From contig CAJUJF010000002.1 of NCBI GenBank assembly GCA_910586825.1, positions 62,001 through 126,000 of the forward strand: a stretch of 64,000 nucleotides of DNA, written 5' to 3'. The notes below the pieces were generated by a model, which searched no databases, had not been told where the DNA came from, and saw only the letters and a program-made list of their open reading frames with translations. This stretch comes from an uncultured Christensenellaceae bacterium. GTDB taxonomy: Bacteria > Bacillota > Clostridia > Christensenellales > Borkfalkiaceae. The translations under genes were made by a program, and so were the position numbers. Below are positions 35,187 through 44,853 of this stretch, piece by piece. How positions within the stretch are numbered: position 1 is the first letter of the stretch; each line of letters begins with the position of its first letter.

Positions 35187-36084
35187 AAATATCTACAACC
35201 TCTTTTGCCGCCTTTTCGATCGGCTTCGGCTCTATAAAATGCAATTCGGGCAATTTTTTGAAAAACGTCAGCTGTCGCTTGGCATAATTACGGGTGTTTC
35301 TTGCAATTATGTCACGCATAATACTCTCTTGATTGCCGTTTTTTAAACATTCAACCACTTCTTTATACCCGATTCCTTGCATACATTGCGCATTTTCGGG
35401 GATTCCCGCCGCTAAAAGCCCTTTCACTTCGCTTACCAAACCGTGCAAAAGCATCCCGTCGATCCGTCGCCCGATCCTGTCGTACAAGATTTCGCGCGGA
35501 TAATCGAACGCGAAAGCGGAATACGGATACCGCGGAATCGGCGCGTCGTGCTGCTCCGATTTTTTCCTGCCCGTCAGTTCGAATATTTCCAAAGCGCGTA
35601 TCACCCGCTTAACGTCGTTCGGATGCAATTTTTCTGCGGTTTCCGAATCGACTTCGCGCAGAAGCACGTGCAGATATTCCCGACCGCTCAGTTCTGCGAT
35701 CTTTTCGTATTTCGTCCGGATCTCTTCGGAAGCCGCGGCGTTTCCGAACGAACTGCGAAAGAGCAAGGCGTTCATATAAAAACCCGTTCCTCCGCAAAGG
35801 ACGGGCGTCTTTCCGCGGGAGAGAATATCTTCCAAAATCGGCAACGCAAGGCGTTCGAAATCGCTGACGGAAAAACGCTCGCGCGGATCGGCAACGTCGA
35901 TTAAATAATGCGGGATCCCGCGCCGCTCTTCCGCCGTTGGCTTTGCCGTGCCCACGTTCAGCCTGCGGTACACGAGCAACGCGTCGCAAGAAATAATCTC
36001 TCCGTCCACTCTTTTCGCGCACTCTACCGCCAAGGCGGTTTTTCCGCTCGCGGTCGCGCCGCAAATTACGAGAAGCTTCTTCAT
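35176..36084 (-). CDS. miaA: tRNA dimethylallyltransferase
   Basis: 302 residues. It adds dimethylallyl to N6 of A37 in tRNAs that read UNN codons. The P-loop is GATASGKT, followed by the DALLVYRRLNVGTAKP segment and GTGFYMNALL. MiaB, which acts next on the same base, is encoded in the same operon four genes upstream. ATG overlaps the mutL stop by four bases. Confidence 0.96.
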   Translation of the reverse strand: MKKLLVICGATASGKTALAVECAKRVDGEIISCDALLVYRRLNVGTAKPTAEERRGIPHYLIDVADPRERFSVSDFERLALPILEDILSRGKTPVLCGGTGFYMNALLFRSSFGNAAASEEIRTKYEKIAELSGREYLHVLLREVDSETAEKLHPNDVKRVIRALEIFELTGRKKSEQHDAPIPRYPYSAFAFDYPREILYDRIGRRIDGMLLHGLVSEVKGLLAAGIPENAQCMQGIGYKEVVECLKNGNQESIMRDIIARNTRNYAKRQLTFFKKLPELHFIEPKPIEKAAKEVVDIYES

Positions 36085-37967
36085 ACGATCCGTTTAAAGA
36101 GTTTTTCGATTTCGCTCTTCTTCATCTTCACAACCGCAGGTCTGCCGTGCGGACAGCGAAGTCCCATGTCCCCTTCCGTCGCCTCGATCAGGGCGCGAAC
36201 CTCCGCGTCGCCAAGCTTTTCGCCGCCCTTTACCGCCGCTTTACACGCCGCAGTCGCCAAACGGTCTTTGATCAGATCGCTCAGCTTGATTGCGCGAAGA
36301 TTCTCCATGGAAGCCAACACTTCCCCAAAAAACTCTTTCAAATCGATATTTTGCAAATCGACCGGCACTGCGGAAATCTTTACGCTCGTACCGCCGAAAT
36401 CTTCGATCTCGAATCCGAGTTCCCGCAACGCCGTAAAATTCTTTTCCAAAAACGCAAATTCCTGCGCGTTTACCGTCTGCACGTACGGAACGAGCATCGG
36501 CTGGGCGATCACCGTGCGATGATCGCACTTTTCCTTTAACCGATCGTATATCAACCGTTCATGCGCGGCATGCTGATCGATCAGATAAGCGCAGTCGTCG
36601 ATTTCGTAGATGAGATAGGTGCGGAACAGTTCTCCTTTAAAGATCAGATTGCGCGGCTCGATCCGCTCCTGTACCCCTTTCACAGACTTTTCCGCCTGCT
36701 CTCGCTCGCGCAGGAAACGCTGATTTTCGGCAAACACGTCCTCTTTTTTCTCCTCCGGAATGGGAGCGCGGACTTCAAGCCGCGTCGGTTGCGGATCAAA
36801 AAACCGCGGTTCGGGACTTTTTCCGCCTACCGGAGAGACGTCGAACGCCAATTCCCGTTTCGCTTGCGCGTACGTCATTTCCGGAGCCTGTTTTTTCTCG
36901 ACCGTCGGCAGCGCCTGCGGCTTCGACAAAGGTTGTTCGGGCGCGGGTTTTCTCTCCGGTTTTTCCGCAAGATATTCCAACGCGCGGGAATTGCCGTCGA
37001 GAACCGCCGAAACGACCGAATATACGCACCCGTAAACGATCTGATTGTCCGCAAAGCGGACGTCGGCTTTCGTCGGGTGCACGTTCACGTCCACCGCCTC
37101 CGGCGGAATCTCCAAAAACAGTACGTAAAACGGGTATTGTCTTTTCATGAGATACGCACCGTACGCATTCGTCACCGCCGCGCCGACCGTTTGATTGACC
37201 ACGTACCGCCCGTTCACAAACAAGTTCTGATAACTGCGGTTCGGCTTCGAAAAATTCTGATTCCCGATAAATCCGGAAATCGCAATGCCGTGTTTTTCCG
37301 CGTGCAATTCATAACAGTTGCCGAGGATCTCATTCCCGTAAACGACGGCAAGCGCGCTTTTCAGCCCGTCTCCGAACGAGCGGTATTTTACTTTTCCGTT
37401 CGCCGTGTAAGTAAACGCAATATCGGGACGGGAGAGCAAAAAGCGCGCCATCATATTCGTCACGTCCGCCTCTTCCTGCCCGTCCGCCTTTAAGAATTTT
37501 AACCTTGCGGGCGTATTGAAAAACAAGTCTTCGACCGATACGACCGTACCGTTCGCGCTTGCGTCCGCATTCACGTCGCCGAGGACTCCCCCCGTGCAAA
37601 CGAGAGAATACGCCTCCCCGTCGACGGTTTTCGAAAGAATTTTCATGCGGGAAACGGCGGCGATAGAAGCGATCGCCTCGCCGCGGAAGCCGAGCGTGGA
37701 AACCGTAAACAAATCTTCCGCGCTTTTGAGTTTGCTCGTCGCATGCGCGGAATAAGCATTTTTCAAATCGTCTTTGGCGATTCCGCTCCCGTTGTCGCTG
37801 ACGCGAACAAGCTTTTTACCGCCCGCTTCAACCTCCACCGCGATTTCCGTCGCCCCCGCGTCGATCGCGTTTTCCACCAACTCTTTTACGACGGAATACG
37901 GACGGTCCACCACTTCGCCCGCCGCAATTTTATTGTAGATATCCGCGGTCAGAAGATTGATCTTCAT
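36081..37967 (-). CDS. mutL: DNA mismatch repair protein MutL
   Basis: 628 residues. The N-terminal GHKL ATPase has ELVENAIDAGATEI, DNGSGI and TLGFRGEALAS-like (STLGFRGEAIASI) motifs. The C-terminal region holds DQHAAHERLIYD, close to the DQHA-x2-E-x4-E endonuclease motif but with the last Glu as Asp, and CPHGRP near the end. It is therefore probably a nicking MutL as in organisms without MutH. The start is ATG 37967, overlapping the mutS stop (ATGA); an ATG 18 bases earlier has no advantage. Confidence 0.96.
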   Translation of the reverse strand: MKINLLTADIYNKIAAGEVVDRPYSVVKELVENAIDAGATEIAVEVEAGGKKLVRVSDNGSGIAKDDLKNAYSAHATSKLKSAEDLFTVSTLGFRGEAIASIAAVSRMKILSKTVDGEAYSLVCTGGVLGDVNADASANGTVVSVEDLFFNTPARLKFLKADGQEEADVTNMMARFLLSRPDIAFTYTANGKVKYRSFGDGLKSALAVVYGNEILGNCYELHAEKHGIAISGFIGNQNFSKPNRSYQNLFVNGRYVVNQTVGAAVTNAYGAYLMKRQYPFYVLFLEIPPEAVDVNVHPTKADVRFADNQIVYGCVYSVVSAVLDGNSRALEYLAEKPERKPAPEQPLSKPQALPTVEKKQAPEMTYAQAKRELAFDVSPVGGKSPEPRFFDPQPTRLEVRAPIPEEKKEDVFAENQRFLREREQAEKSVKGVQERIEPRNLIFKGELFRTYLIYEIDDCAYLIDQHAAHERLIYDRLKEKCDHRTVIAQPMLVPYVQTVNAQEFAFLEKNFTALRELGFEIEDFGGTSVKISAVPVDLQNIDLKEFFGEVLASMENLRAIKLSDLIKDRLATAACKAAVKGGEKLGDAEVRALIEATEGDMGLRCPHGRPAVVKMKKSEIEKLFKRIV

Positions 37968-40534
37968 TTCAGTTTCTCCTTCCATTCCGAAAGCAACGCC
38001 AGCGCCTGCAACGGCGTGAGCGCGTTTACGTCAATGCCTTTCAACTCTTCCGCAATTCCCGCGTCCGCGTCGGACATTAAGGGTTCGTCCATAATCTCTT
38101 CCTCACCCGGAACCGCGCGGCGGGACAGATCGTTCTTTTCCAGCGATTTCAGGATCACCTTCGCGCGGGAAGTCACTTCATCCGGAACGCCGGCAAGCGC
38201 CGCGACCTCCACGCCGAAACTGCGCGAAGCGCCGCCGCGCACGATCTTCCGCAAAAACACGATGTTGCCGCCGATCTCCCGCACGTTGATCTTGTAATTC
38301 TTGACCCCTTCGAGTTTTCCTTCCAATTCGGTAAGCTCATGATAATGGGTTGCAAACAAAGTTTTCGCGCGGATACTGCGCGTTAAGTGTTCGATTACGG
38401 ACCAGGCAATGGAAAGCCCGTCAAACGTGCTTGTCCCGCGCCCGACCTCGTCGAGAATCAGAAGACTGCGATCCGTCGCGTTGCGCAAAATATTGGCGAC
38501 TTCCGTCATTTCCACCATAAAGGTACTACGGTCGAGAATCAAATTGTCGCTCGCGCCGATCCGCGTAAAAATGCGGTCGCACAGCGGGATCCGCGCGCGC
38601 TTTGCCGGCACGAAACTCCCGACCTGCGCCATGAATACGGTGAGCGCGATTTGCCTTAAATAGGTGCTTTTGCCCGCCATGTTCGGTCCCGTAATGATCA
38701 TCGTGCGGTTGTCCCCGCCGTCGAGATTGCAATCGTTCGGCACGAACCGATTTTTCGAAATCGCTTCCACGACGGGGTGCCTTCCCTCTTCGATTTCGAG
38801 CGCGCCCTCCGTCGCGATTTCCGGACGGCAATATTTATTCTCTTTGGCGACGACCGCAAGCGACACGATACAGTCGAGCATGGCGACTGCGCCCGCGATC
38901 TTTTGGAACAAAGGAATATTTCGGGACAGGATTTCCAGCAACTCATTGAAAAGGTGTTCTTCAAGTCGCGTCGAAGCGTCTTCGCTGCCGAGGATCTTTT
39001 GTTCGAGTTCGCGGAGTTCTTCCGTCGTAAACCGCTCGCCGCCCGCCAACGTCTGACGGCGGATGTAGGAATACGGCACTTTATCGAGAAAGGATTTGCT
39101 GATTTCGATATAATATCCGAACACGCGGTTATAGCCGATTTTTAACGTACGGATCCCCGTACGTTCACGTTCGCGCGCCTCCAATTCGGCAACCAGCGTT
39201 TTGCCGCCGTTTTTCACGTCGCGCAACTCATCGAGCTGTTTGTTATAGCCGTGTTTGATATAACCGCCCTCTTTGCGGGTGAGCGCGTCGGGAGAAATCG
39301 CCGCGTCGAGCAACGCGCAGATTTCTTTGGTATCGATGAGATCCGCCTCTGCTTCCTTCAACAGCGCGGAAGAAAAGCCCGCAAGCTGAAACCGCAGAGA
39401 AGGCACGACCGCAAGCGACGACGACAGCGCCAGACAGTCGCGCGGCTGCAAGTTTCCGTTTGAGATCCTGCCCGTAAGCCGTTCGATATCCCGCACGCCG
39501 CACAGCATATCCGAAAGCCCCATGCGCACGACGGTGGAATCGAAAAGTTCCTGCACAGCGTCGAGCCGTTTTTCGATTTCTTCGCGGTCCGCAAGCGGCG
39601 ACGCAAGCATGGAAGCCAATTTTCGCGCCCCCATCCCCGTCTTCGTTTTATCGAGAAGCCAAAGAAGCGAACCGTATTTTTTCCCTTCGGCATTGTTCAC
39701 AAGCACTTCGAGATTGCGGATCGCAACCGCGTCGAGTCTCATATTTCTTTTTCCGTCGGAAAAACGCAGCGCGTTGATATTCTTCAACGCGTGCTTTTGC
39801 GTATCCCGCAGATACTCGATCAGCGCGCCCGAAGCGATCGCGGCATACGGGTGCGATTCAAGACCGAGCGCCTGCATCGAAGCAACGGAAAACTGTTCTT
39901 TGAGATTCTTTTCCGCCTGCGCACGCTGAAACGCCCAGGGCAGATAACAGGAAAACGCGGGAAACGATCTGTCTTTTTCCACGCGGTCCTTTACGGAAAA
40001 GAGCAACGCTTCGTTGCAAATGATCTCCGCGACGGAAAGACTTGCAAGCGCCGACAAAAGCCGCTCCGCATCTTCGTCTTCCCGTGCAAAGAACTCGCCC
40101 GTCGTGATATCCGTCCACGCCAACGCATATTTCTCGCCCTCCGAAAAGGCGCATGCGATATAATTGTTCTTCTTTTCGTCAAGCAGACTCTCTTCGGTGA
40201 CCGTACCTGCCGACACGACGCGGATCACGTCACGTTCCACAATACCTTTCCCCGCTTTGGGGTCGGTCAGCTGTTCGCAGATCGCAACCCGTTCTCCGAG
40301 CGCAACGAGTTTTGCGATATAATTATCCGCCGCATGAAAAGGGATCCCGCACATCGGCGCGCGCTCTTCCAGACCGCAATCCCTGCCCGTAAGCGTCAGA
40401 TCCAGCAACTGCGACGCATGAACCGCATCGTCGAAAAACATCTCGTAAAAATCCCCGAGGCGGTAAAAAACGATACAGTCTTTGTACTTTTCCTTCACGG
40501 AAAGGTAATGTTCCATCATCGGTGAAAGCGCCAT
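37964..40534 (-). CDS. mutS: DNA mismatch repair protein MutS
   Basis: 856 residues. Mismatch-reading Phe-x-Glu is in YRLGDFYEMFFDDA. Walker A is TGPNMAGKSTYLRQ, Walker B ends LLILDEVGRGTSTFDG, and TLFATHYHELTELE completes the ATPase. MutS recognises mispairs and recruits MutL, encoded directly downstream. It starts two bases after miaB. Full length for MutS1. Confidence 0.98.
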   Translation of the reverse strand: MALSPMMEHYLSVKEKYKDCIVFYRLGDFYEMFFDDAVHASQLLDLTLTGRDCGLEERAPMCGIPFHAADNYIAKLVALGERVAICEQLTDPKAGKGIVERDVIRVVSAGTVTEESLLDEKKNNYIACAFSEGEKYALAWTDITTGEFFAREDEDAERLLSALASLSVAEIICNEALLFSVKDRVEKDRSFPAFSCYLPWAFQRAQAEKNLKEQFSVASMQALGLESHPYAAIASGALIEYLRDTQKHALKNINALRFSDGKRNMRLDAVAIRNLEVLVNNAEGKKYGSLLWLLDKTKTGMGARKLASMLASPLADREEIEKRLDAVQELFDSTVVRMGLSDMLCGVRDIERLTGRISNGNLQPRDCLALSSSLAVVPSLRFQLAGFSSALLKEAEADLIDTKEICALLDAAISPDALTRKEGGYIKHGYNKQLDELRDVKNGGKTLVAELEARERERTGIRTLKIGYNRVFGYYIEISKSFLDKVPYSYIRRQTLAGGERFTTEELRELEQKILGSEDASTRLEEHLFNELLEILSRNIPLFQKIAGAVAMLDCIVSLAVVAKENKYCRPEIATEGALEIEEGRHPVVEAISKNRFVPNDCNLDGGDNRTMIITGPNMAGKSTYLRQIALTVFMAQVGSFVPAKRARIPLCDRIFTRIGASDNLILDRSTFMVEMTEVANILRNATDRSLLILDEVGRGTSTFDGLSIAWSVIEHLTRSIRAKTLFATHYHELTELEGKLEGVKNYKINVREIGGNIVFLRKIVRGGASRSFGVEVAALAGVPDEVTSRAKVILKSLEKNDLSRRAVPGEEEIMDEPLMSDADAGIAEELKGIDVNALTPLQALALLSEWKEKLK

Positions 40535-40536
40535 TG

Positions 40537-41850
40537 TTAAACCTCTTTTGTGATTGCAATCCCGTACAGGGAAATCCCGTTGGCACGGTCGACTTTAAGC
40601 GTCACGAATTTTCCGAGCGGATCTTTTTCGCTCGCAAAATACCCCATTCTGCCAAACTCGTCCCGTCCGAGGTATAATCCCTTTTTTTCGTCGTAATCCT
40701 CGCAAAGTATTTCGATCTCTTTTCCGACGTAACCCGCGCTTTTTTTGCGCGTCTGCTCGTTCACGAGCGCGATCAACCGCGTGATCCGATTCTTTGAAAC
40801 TTCATCCGGAATACGCCCTTCCATCTCCGCGGCTTTCGTCCCCGTACGCGGAGAATAGATAAACGTAAACGCCGAAGCAAAATCCGCTTCGCGCACAAGC
40901 GAAAGCGTTTCCTCGAACTCCTCTTCCGTCTCCGTGGGAAATCCCACGATCAAGTCGGTCGTAAGTTCGCAATCGGGAATCTCCCGCCTGAGCAAAGCGA
41001 CGTTTTCGAGATATTTCTCTCTGGTATAACGGCGGTTCATCGCGACAAGGATTCGGTTTGAGCCGGACTGCGCGGGCAAGTGCAGCAATTTGCAGATTTT
41101 TTTATGCTTTTTCATGACCGCAACGAGCTCCGGCGAAAAATCTTTCGGGTGCGAAGTCATGAACCGAACGCGGAAATCCCCTTCGACGGAAGCAACCGCA
41201 TCGAGCAGTTCCGGAAACGCGACGTCTCCGTCCCGATAGGAATTTACGTTTTGACCGAGAAGCGTTATTTCGCGGTAGCCCTCTTTTACCAGAGACCGCA
41301 CTTCCGCAAGCACGTCTTCCTTTTTTCTGGAACGCTCTCGCCCGCGCACGTAAGGCACGATGCAATAGGTGCAAAAATTGTTGCAGCCGTAAATGATATT
41401 GACCCAAGCGTTCGGAAAACTCGTCCGTACGGGTTCAACGCCGTCTTCCGTCTCCTTCCGCTCTTCCGGAACGGAAATCAGTGCTTTCTTCTGCGCCTTC
41501 TTCCGTTCGATCAAAGAACCGAGTTCTCCAAGATTATGCGTGCCGAACATAACGTCGATAAACGGAAACTTTTCCTTTAACAACGCGGCTTTCCCCGCTT
41601 CCTGCGCCATACAACCGCCCACAGCTATAACAAGCCCGCGCTTGTTTCGTTTTAATTTTTTTAACGCGCCGATGTTCCCGAACGCGTGATTTTCGGCATT
41701 TTCGCGAATACAGCAGGTGTTGAATACAATGACGTCCGCTTCTTCGATAGAAGACTCTTCCGTATACCCCGACTGCCGCAGAATCCCCGCGATTTTTTCC
41801 GATTCGTGTACGTTCATCTGACACCCGTACGTTACGATATGGTATTTCAT
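40537..41850 (-). CDS. miaB: tRNA-2-methylthio-N6-dimethylallyladenosine synthase
   Basis: 437 residues, a radical-SAM methylthiotransferase acting on i6A37 of tRNA. The N-terminal UPF0004 domain holds TYGCQMNVHES, CCIRENAE and GGCMAQ cysteines for one cluster. The radical-SAM cluster is in IYGCNNFCTYCIVPYVRGRERSR. A TRAM domain closes the chain. It shares the operon with miaA, the enzyme that makes its substrate. Confidence 0.97.
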   Translation of the reverse strand: MKYHIVTYGCQMNVHESEKIAGILRQSGYTEESSIEEADVIVFNTCCIRENAENHAFGNIGALKKLKRNKRGLVIAVGGCMAQEAGKAALLKEKFPFIDVMFGTHNLGELGSLIERKKAQKKALISVPEERKETEDGVEPVRTSFPNAWVNIIYGCNNFCTYCIVPYVRGRERSRKKEDVLAEVRSLVKEGYREITLLGQNVNSYRDGDVAFPELLDAVASVEGDFRVRFMTSHPKDFSPELVAVMKKHKKICKLLHLPAQSGSNRILVAMNRRYTREKYLENVALLRREIPDCELTTDLIVGFPTETEEEFEETLSLVREADFASAFTFIYSPRTGTKAAEMEGRIPDEVSKNRITRLIALVNEQTRKKSAGYVGKEIEILCEDYDEKKGLYLGRDEFGRMGYFASEKDPLGKFVTLKVDRANGISLYGIAITKEV

Positions 41851-41857
41851 AGTCGTC

Positions 41858-42559
41858 TCACAATTCGGAGAATACTTCTCCGAGATTTTTATGGATCACG
41901 AGTTCGCATTCGCCGTCGTACGCCGTTTTGTCCCGATTGATCAAAACAAGATGCTCCCCGCGGAAATAACGGACGAATCCCGCCGCAGGATATACGGTGA
42001 GCGATGTCCCCGCAACGATCAGAAGGTCCGCCTGCGCCAACGCGGCGAGCGCGCCTTCCACCGTCTTTTCATCAAGCGGCTCTCCGTACAAAACGACGTC
42101 GGGCTTGATCAAGCCGCCGCAATCGCAGTGCGGCACTCCTTCCGCGCGAACGATCGCTTGGGCGGAAAACTTTTTGCCGCAACGCAAACAGGTGTTGCGG
42201 TGAATACTGCCGTGCAATTCATACACCCGTCTGCTGCCCGCTTTCTGATGCAATCCGTCGATATTCTGCGTCACGACGGCAAGCAACTTTCCCTCCCGTT
42301 CCCACTCCGCTAGTTTGCGATGAACCGGATTCGGCTGCGCGGCAAGCGGCAACATTTTATCGCGGTAAAAACGGTAAAATTCCGCCGTATGCGCCTGAAA
42401 ATAACCCGCGCTCAAAACGGTTTCCGGCGAAACCCCGTAACGCGTGCGGTACAGCCCGTCCTCCGAACGAAAGTCGGGGATCCCGCTTTCCGTCGAAACG
42501 CCAGCGCCGCCGAAAAACACGATCCGTTTTCCGCCGCTTACGATTTCTTTCAGCGTCAT
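41858..42559 (-). CDS. NAD-dependent protein deacetylase (sirtuin)
   Basis: 233 residues of the Sir2 family: the NAD loop GAGVSTESGIPDFRS, the TQNIDGLH block, catalytic His in LHGSIH, and a zinc ribbon with two Cys pairs (CLRCGKKF and CDCGG). Deacylates lysines using NAD. The ATG at 42559 follows GGGAGG; an in-frame ATG at 42610 lies inside or upstream of the -10 region and is rejected. First gene of the operon that includes miaB, mutS, mutL and miaA. Confidence 0.94.
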   Translation of the reverse strand: MTLKEIVSGGKRIVFFGGAGVSTESGIPDFRSEDGLYRTRYGVSPETVLSAGYFQAHTAEFYRFYRDKMLPLAAQPNPVHRKLAEWEREGKLLAVVTQNIDGLHQKAGSRRVYELHGSIHRNTCLRCGKKFSAQAIVRAEGVPHCDCGGLIKPDVVLYGEPLDEKTVEGALAALAQADLLIVAGTSLTVYPAAGFVRYFRGEHLVLINRDKTAYDGECELVIHKNLGEVFSEL

Positions 42560-42600
42560 GCCGCCCTCCCGATCTTTACGCATGATACTCGTACTTTTGT

Positions 42601-42629
42601 ATTGTAACACAAAATTCGTTTTTTTTCAA
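42601..42629 (-). promoter_or_regulatory. Promoter of the sir2-miaB-mutSL-miaA operon
   Basis: The minus strand has TTGAAA (42629-42624), 17 bases and TACAAT (42606-42601). Start point near 42594, about 35 bases before the sirtuin ATG. Confidence 0.7.
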
Positions 42630-42675
42630 CCGTAAGACCCGAAATTTTTTCGATAAATTACGAATACTGCTAATA

Positions 42676-44853
42676 ATGAAACGCGCGATTAAAATCATAA
42701 CAATCCTGATCGGCATTTTGTCCGTATTGATCCTGACCGCGCTCTTTTACTATCTGAGCGTGACGAAAAACGAAAAACTCGATCGGGATAAACTCACTCT
42801 GAATACACGCTGTATCCGCCTGTACGACGGGATCGGCGCGGAAATGCAAAGCGCAAATAAGCAATCCGCCGCGCCGTATTCCTCGTTTCCGCAAGCCCTC
42901 CCCAATGCGTTCGTCGCGGTGGAAGATAAAAACTTTTATCGGCACAACGGATTCGACTATAAACGCATCGTGAAAGCGGCGATGAAAAACGTTGCAAGCT
43001 TTTCATTCAGCCAGGGCGCTTCCACGATTTCGCAGCAACTCATCAAAAACACCCATTTAACGGGCGAAAAAACGATCAACCGCAAGCTGAAAGAGTTCAA
43101 GCTGACGCGGATACTCGAAAAACGCTATTCGAAAGAAGAGATCATGGAGCTGTATCTGAATTCCATTTATTTCGGACACAGCGCATTTGGGATCCGCGAC
43201 GCCGCGCGCTATTATTTCGGCAAAACGGTTGAAGATCTGGCGCCGGCGGATTGCGCCATGCTTGCCGCGCTCGTAAAATCCCCCAACCGCTATTCGCCGT
43301 TTAAAGAAGCGGAAAAATGCCTCGCGCGGCGGAACCTCGTGCTTTCACTCATGCAAAAACAGGGATATCTCACCGACGCGGAATATACAGAGGCGATCAA
43401 CACGCCGCTGCCCGCAACACCCGTAGAAACCGCGGAAGACGATTACGTGACCCGCGTATACGAAGAACTCACCGAACTGTTTCCGGATATCGGTTCCGAC
43501 AACGCAGCGGATCTGCGCGTTTACACTTTTTGCGATCGGAATCTACAAAGCGAATTGAACAAACTCCAAGCGGAGTCCGACTTCTCCGTTCTCGTACGCG
43601 ACAACGTTTCGCACGGGATCAAAGCGATCCGCGCGACGGCGGGGGCGTTAAAACGGTTACCCGCCTCCGCAATCAAACCGTTGCTCGTTTACGCGCCGGC
43701 ATTCGAAGAAAACATCGTCTCCCCGCTCACGCCCATTCTGGATCAGAAAACGGATTTCGGAGGATACTCGCCCGACGATTACGGCGGCGCAACGAACGGT
43801 TATGTGAGCGTAAGACAGGCGATCGCAAAAAGCATCAACATTCCCGCCGTAAAAATTCTAAACGAACTCGGCGCGGAGCGCGGCGCCGCCTATCTGAAAA
43901 AAATGAACCTCGATATTCCCGAAGAAGATTATTCCCTTGCGCTGGCGCTCGGCGGCATGAAAGAAGGGTTCACCCTTCCCGCGCTTGCCGACGGCTATGC
44001 GACGTTCGCCAACCAAGGCAACTTCGCGCCGTCGAGAACGATCGCGCGGATCGAAGACGGTCGCGGAAAAACGCTCTACCGCTTTATGCCTGCGCCGCAA
44101 CGCGTGTTTTCCGAAGACGTCAGCTGTATCATGAACGACGTTTTGCAGACGACCGTACAAAGCGGCACCGCCAAGAAGTTAAAGACGCTTCCCTTTCCCG
44201 TATGCGCCAAAACGGGAACCGGCGGCACCGACGCCGGCAATACCGACGCTTATACGATTTCCTACACCAAAAACGACGTCGTCGCCGTCTGGATGGGAAA
44301 CCGCGACAATACCCCGATTACCGCAACGGGAGGCGGACTTCCCGCCAATATGGCGCTTCGCGTATGGAAAAGTCTCTATACCGATTCCAAGCCCGATCCG
44401 TTTCCCGTATGCGACGACGTCGTCACGTTGGACTACGACCTCGAAGAATACGAAACAAACCAAAAAATTTTGATCGCGGATCCGCTCGCCCCCGTCTACA
44501 CGCGCGGCACGGAAATCTTCCGGAAGAGCAATCTTCCGCTCGCAAAGAGCGAAAAGTTTACGCTGCCGAATATCGAAACGCCTAAGGTTTCGGTAAAAAA
44601 TCAAACGGTGTATTTTGAATTATGCCAGACAAAGTACTACGATTATGTCATAAAACGAGAAAATCGCGGCAAAACCACCACGATCTATAACGGAAAATAT
44701 CAAAAAACGATCTGCGATAACTCGGTCCGCGCAGGAGAAAGCTATCGCTATACCGTGATCCCGATTTATAACGGCACGGAAGGAAGAGCCGTCGTTTTAC
44801 CCCTCGTACGGATCCCGAAAACAAACGCGTTGCCGGACGAATGGTGGGATTAA
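42676..44853 (+). CDS. Class A penicillin-binding protein (PBP1A-like)
   Basis: 725 residues. Membrane helix ~6-28; GT51 glycosyltransferase with EDKNFYRHNG (catalytic Glu83) and GASTISQQLIKN; transpeptidase with SAIK (331-334), SIN (386-388) and KTGT (512-515). A C-terminal ~110-residue tail has fibronectin-like beta strands. It makes and crosslinks glycan. No Shine-Dalgarno sequence is seen before the ATG, which is preceded by CTGCTAATA. Its stop overlaps the stop of convergent thiI. Confidence 0.95.
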   Translation: MKRAIKIITILIGILSVLILTALFYYLSVTKNEKLDRDKLTLNTRCIRLYDGIGAEMQSANKQSAAPYSSFPQALPNAFVAVEDKNFYRHNGFDYKRIVKAAMKNVASFSFSQGASTISQQLIKNTHLTGEKTINRKLKEFKLTRILEKRYSKEEIMELYLNSIYFGHSAFGIRDAARYYFGKTVEDLAPADCAMLAALVKSPNRYSPFKEAEKCLARRNLVLSLMQKQGYLTDAEYTEAINTPLPATPVETAEDDYVTRVYEELTELFPDIGSDNAADLRVYTFCDRNLQSELNKLQAESDFSVLVRDNVSHGIKAIRATAGALKRLPASAIKPLLVYAPAFEENIVSPLTPILDQKTDFGGYSPDDYGGATNGYVSVRQAIAKSINIPAVKILNELGAERGAAYLKKMNLDIPEEDYSLALALGGMKEGFTLPALADGYATFANQGNFAPSRTIARIEDGRGKTLYRFMPAPQRVFSEDVSCIMNDVLQTTVQSGTAKKLKTLPFPVCAKTGTGGTDAGNTDAYTISYTKNDVVAVWMGNRDNTPITATGGGLPANMALRVWKSLYTDSKPDPFPVCDDVVTLDYDLEEYETNQKILIADPLAPVYTRGTEIFRKSNLPLAKSEKFTLPNIETPKVSVKNQTVYFELCQTKYYDYVIKRENRGKTTTIYNGKYQKTICDNSVRAGESYRYTVIPIYNGTEGRAVVLPLVRIPKTNALPDEWWD